Source: Acetatifactor sp. (GTDB taxonomy: Bacteria > Bacillota > Clostridia > Lachnospirales > Lachnospiraceae). From it: a DNA stretch of 8,716 nt. The notes under the pieces were generated by a model that was not told the DNA's origin, did no database searches, and saw only the letters and a list, made by a program, of their open reading frames with translations. Position numbers and translations under genes: made by a program. The stretch is from assembly GCA_016293615.1 (NCBI GenBank), contig JAEDDX010000085.1, positions 1 through 8,716 on the forward strand, in the 5' to 3' direction. This document shows, piece by piece, positions 6,152 to 8,716 of the stretch (position 1 is the stretch's first letter; each line of letters opens with the position of its first letter).

Positions 6152-8668
6152 GTGAAAGAATTAATGATTATGTACCACCCTGTCAAGAAGGAGATTCGAT
6201 TCCTTGCGAAGGTTAAGGGAGAGTTTTTGGATGTACCCTATTCCATGTGCACCAACCTGCTCCCCTACTCTCCGGAGCACGGTGAGTTTCTTCTGCAGAA
6301 TCAGGGAAATCAATTCTTCAACGATATCTGGGAGCAGTTCTCCAGAGAGAAGATCAGCCTCGTGTTCAAGGGCACCAAGATCGACTACGAAGACTTCTGC
6401 GAGAAGGTTGAGGAATACAACAAGTCTGTCGGCGAGGATCGTTTCACCATCGCCAATTTCATTGAGCTTCCGGCTGTGACCGAGATTTTTGACCGCATTA
6501 ATAACTTCTGCGAGGATACGCTTCGTGTCTTTGATTCTGAGCTGCAGAATTCAGAGATTCGTTCCTCTTTTTTGGAGCGCAGGAAGGAATTCGAGAAAAA
6601 GCGTGAGCAGTTGAACGCGAACGATATTAATCTGTGTCTGGTCGGCACCTACAGCTCCGGAAAATCCACCTTTATCAACACTCTGATCGGTAAGCGGATT
6701 CTGCCCGAGAGCATCAATTCCGAGACCGCGAAGATGTTCCGGATTCAGAGCAATCCCAACCCGTCCGTCTCCTTTACCATCGCGAATAAATCAGGTCGTG
6801 AGCCGATTCGTGTTAGTATCGTATGGAATGAGGATAAGAAGCAGTTCGTCTTCTCTTCCAGCAGTCCCTGCGAGCATATCAAACGCCAGATGCAGAACGA
6901 GATCAACAATGCCCTCGTCTTCCATCTGCAGCAGCATGAGCAGCTGTATCAGTTGCTGAAGGCAATCAATGAGCTTCCCAATGCCCCGACTGACACGAGC
7001 TTTGAATACATCGAAGGTATCATTGAAGTCAACTTCCCGATAGAGCTTGACCCGAACATCAGCTTCACCTTCTACGATACCCCCGGTACCGACAGTAACT
7101 CCAACGAGCACCTTCTTGTACTGCAGAAGGCACTTGCGCAGCAGACCAACTCTATCCTGGTCGTGATTTACGAGCCTACCAAGATGGAAGGTACAGGTAA
7201 TTCGACCCTGTATAAGATCATCAAGTCCTCCCGTGAGGGCGCCGAGACAAAGAATCAGGTACATATCGACCTGACCCGTTCCCTCCACATCATCAACCAG
7301 GCCGACACCAGAAGCCTGACTGATCTGATGAATCTGAAGGATAAAAAGGTCGGCATCTCCCTGAAAGAAACCGATAAGATCTACAACGAGGAAGCGGAAT
7401 ACATCGACCTCGCGACGGAGCGTCTGTTCTTCGTCTCCGCGAAGGCGGCGTATATTGCCAAGGCGATTCAGAACAATGTGGATACCGAGGATGAGCGTCT
7501 GTGGCTTGCAAACCACCGCAACGAAATCAACAACACTCCGGTTGTCGATCCTCTGCTTCAAAGCGGCGAGGTTTCCGACATTGAGACCGGTATGTATTTC
7601 AAGCTCAATAAGATGGCCAATGCAGACAACGATACCAAGCAGCTTCTGCAGGCTTGTATGGATGAGCTGAAGAAATGTGACGAGCCGCAGGACAACAGTC
7701 TCTTCCCCATCCTGCACAGAGTATATGTCAACTCCGGTATGTATGCCATCGAGCGCGAGATCATCAAGTATGGTCAGAAATACGCCCTGGCAGTTAAGGC
7801 CAAGGGCCTGTATGACAGTATCTCCAGTGTTGTCAACTTCATCCGCGATGACTATCAGGCGATTGAAACGCAGGCCAGACTCTCCAAGGAAGAGATTTCC
7901 CATAATATCCAGATTATGAAGACTACCATGGTCACTGACATTGATAAGGCTTATGAAAGCTACTTCATCACTCTCACACCCGAGAATCTGCACTCTCAGT
8001 TCTCTGAGATCGAGACCTTGAGCCAGATTATCGAAAGCCGTAAGGCACAGGCTTCCAAGATCGCCGATAAGATGAAGTGGATTGCTGTTCGTCCTGAGGT
8101 ATTCGAGGAGAAGAACAACCTGATCCGCAAGGAACTGAACCGTTTCCTGATGGAGATCGATGAGTTCTATAAATCAGTCCGTGAAGCCATCCTCAAGCAG
8201 CAGATCGAAGACTTAAGAGGCCGCATTGTCAAGACCATCAACGGTTATAAGGGCATTGAAGAAGATCTGGTAAGGCGTATCGCCAATGTATCCGATACCC
8301 AGATCCCTCCTTCTTCCCTGAAGGCTCTGAGAATGGATGAATATATCAACAAGCAGAAAGCAATCTTCATCTTCTCTACCAACGACAAGAAGTCCTACAA
8401 GAACGATATCGAAGCAATGTTCGCTGCTACCACCAAGCGCATGTACGATGCTTATGTTGCCGAGATTTGTGATGTTGCGAAGCTGAAGACTTCTGAATTG
8501 ATCGATGAGTTCAAGAACAACATTGATATCCTCTCCAGCAACCTCGAGTTCCTTGTGAATGACGAGAAACAGGCTATCGAGATGCAGGAAAAGGCTAAGG
8601 CTGTTCTGGATCTCGTGGAAAAGAAGGATCAGGAACTGAACCAGAGAATCTGGGGCGAGTTGAAATAA
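6152..8668 (+). CDS. Large dynamin-superfamily GTPase with an unassigned N-terminal domain
   Basis: 838 residues, GTG start. The GTPase domain shows G1 GTYSSGKST (165-173), a G2-candidate Thr192 in SETAKMF, G3 DTPG (309-312), G4 as NQAD (382-385) rather than the common NKxD, and SAK (429-431) as a G5-like element. The GxxSSGKST loop, large size and long helical C-terminal half are typical of bacterial dynamin-like proteins, which bind and remodel membranes using GTP. Residues 1-110 form a predicted alpha/beta module (YHPVKKEIRF near the start, FKGTKIDYEDF at 72-82) that I cannot assign; 120-157 is a charged helix leading into the G domain. Residues 540-838 are mostly amphipathic or coiled-coil helices. 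No transmembrane or long hydrophobic paddle segment is evident; the only short hydrophobic patch is around 737-742. It is monocistronic, with a consensus promoter and its own terminator. Cellular role (membrane maintenance, stress or phage response) is not readable from the sequence. Confidence 0.87.
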   Translation: MKELMIMYHPVKKEIRFLAKVKGEFLDVPYSMCTNLLPYSPEHGEFLLQNQGNQFFNDIWEQFSREKISLVFKGTKIDYEDFCEKVEEYNKSVGEDRFTIANFIELPAVTEIFDRINNFCEDTLRVFDSELQNSEIRSSFLERRKEFEKKREQLNANDINLCLVGTYSSGKSTFINTLIGKRILPESINSETAKMFRIQSNPNPSVSFTIANKSGREPIRVSIVWNEDKKQFVFSSSSPCEHIKRQMQNEINNALVFHLQQHEQLYQLLKAINELPNAPTDTSFEYIEGIIEVNFPIELDPNISFTFYDTPGTDSNSNEHLLVLQKALAQQTNSILVVIYEPTKMEGTGNSTLYKIIKSSREGAETKNQVHIDLTRSLHIINQADTRSLTDLMNLKDKKVGISLKETDKIYNEEAEYIDLATERLFFVSAKAAYIAKAIQNNVDTEDERLWLANHRNEINNTPVVDPLLQSGEVSDIETGMYFKLNKMANADNDTKQLLQACMDELKKCDEPQDNSLFPILHRVYVNSGMYAIEREIIKYGQKYALAVKAKGLYDSISSVVNFIRDDYQAIETQARLSKEEISHNIQIMKTTMVTDIDKAYESYFITLTPENLHSQFSEIETLSQIIESRKAQASKIADKMKWIAVRPEVFEEKNNLIRKELNRFLMEIDEFYKSVREAILKQQIEDLRGRIVKTINGYKGIEEDLVRRIANVSDTQIPPSSLKALRMDEYINKQKAIFIFSTNDKKSYKNDIEAMFAATTKRMYDAYVAEICDVAKLKTSELIDEFKNNIDILSSNLEFLVNDEKQAIEMQEKAKAVLDLVEKKDQELNQRIWGELK

Positions 8669-8682
8669 AGCATGAAATAATT

Positions 8683-8716
8683 GAACCGGGTGTCGGCAGG
8701 CACCCGGTTCTTTGTT
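8683..8716 (+). terminator. Rho-independent terminator of the dynamin-like gene
   Basis: A perfect 10-bp stem, GAACCGGGTG (8683-8692) with CACCCGGTTC (8701-8710), which can extend by a T-G and a C-G pair to leave a GGCA loop. It is followed by TTTGTT at the window edge and begins 14 bases after the stop codon. Confidence 0.92.

Noticed and set aside
6791..7993. A 400-codon open frame on the minus strand inside the dynamin-like gene
   Set aside because: It is fully antisense to a gene with clear GTPase motifs, has no ribosome binding site, and its sequence follows the reverse complement of the biased codons of the sense gene.
6152..8668. A multi-gene phage-defence system built on the dynamin-like protein
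   Set aside because: The gene has its own promoter and terminator and no effector or partner next to it in this window; the opposite-strand neighbours are envelope glycan genes. A defence role cannot be supported from this sequence.

Overview
The window looks like part of a chromosome from a low- to mid-GC Gram-positive bacterium, most likely a Clostridia/Lachnospiraceae-type Firmicute. This is inferred from strong GGGGAGG/GAGGGGG-type ribosome binding sites, a consensus sigma-A promoter, the protein flavours (a Clostridia-style degenerate Sir2 protein and a large dynamin-like GTPase), and core genes at roughly 50-60% GC by hand count. No RNA gene, CRISPR array or insertion sequence is visible.

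Layout. Positions 1-5879 are all transcribed leftward (minus strand). In transcription order they hold a soluble GT2 polyprenyl-phosphate glycosyltransferase (5879-5115), a 656-residue polytopic GT-C-like membrane protein (5102-3132), a sirtuin-fold protein with altered active-site motifs (3050-2148), hisH (2063-1452), hisF (1402-641) and the start of ung (644-1, cut by the window edge just before its C-terminus). HisH and HisF form imidazole glycerol phosphate synthase of histidine biosynthesis. They appear to have their own promoter just after the Sir2-like gene, and ung is translationally coupled to hisF by an ATGA overlap. The GT2 and GT-C genes look like a two-gene module: GT2 would charge a lipid carrier with a sugar on the cytoplasmic face, and the GT-C protein would transfer it to an envelope acceptor outside. 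No flippase is seen.

A 272-bp AT-rich divergent intergenic region (5880-6151) separates this block from a single rightward gene (6152-8668). That gene encodes an 838-residue dynamin-superfamily GTPase with an unassigned N-terminal domain. It has an exact TTGACA-N17-TATAAT promoter, an inverted repeat over the predicted transcription start, a strong ribosome binding site before a GTG start, and an intrinsic terminator that makes it a self-contained monocistronic unit.

The most interesting points are: (1) the dynamin-like protein with its extra N-terminal module, no obvious membrane segment and unusually strong promoter; (2) an AT-rich island (about 2990-5460) with abrupt edges inside two genes, suggesting exchange of a surface-glycan cassette; and (3) the Sir2-fold protein that lacks the usual NAD-binding and catalytic signatures.
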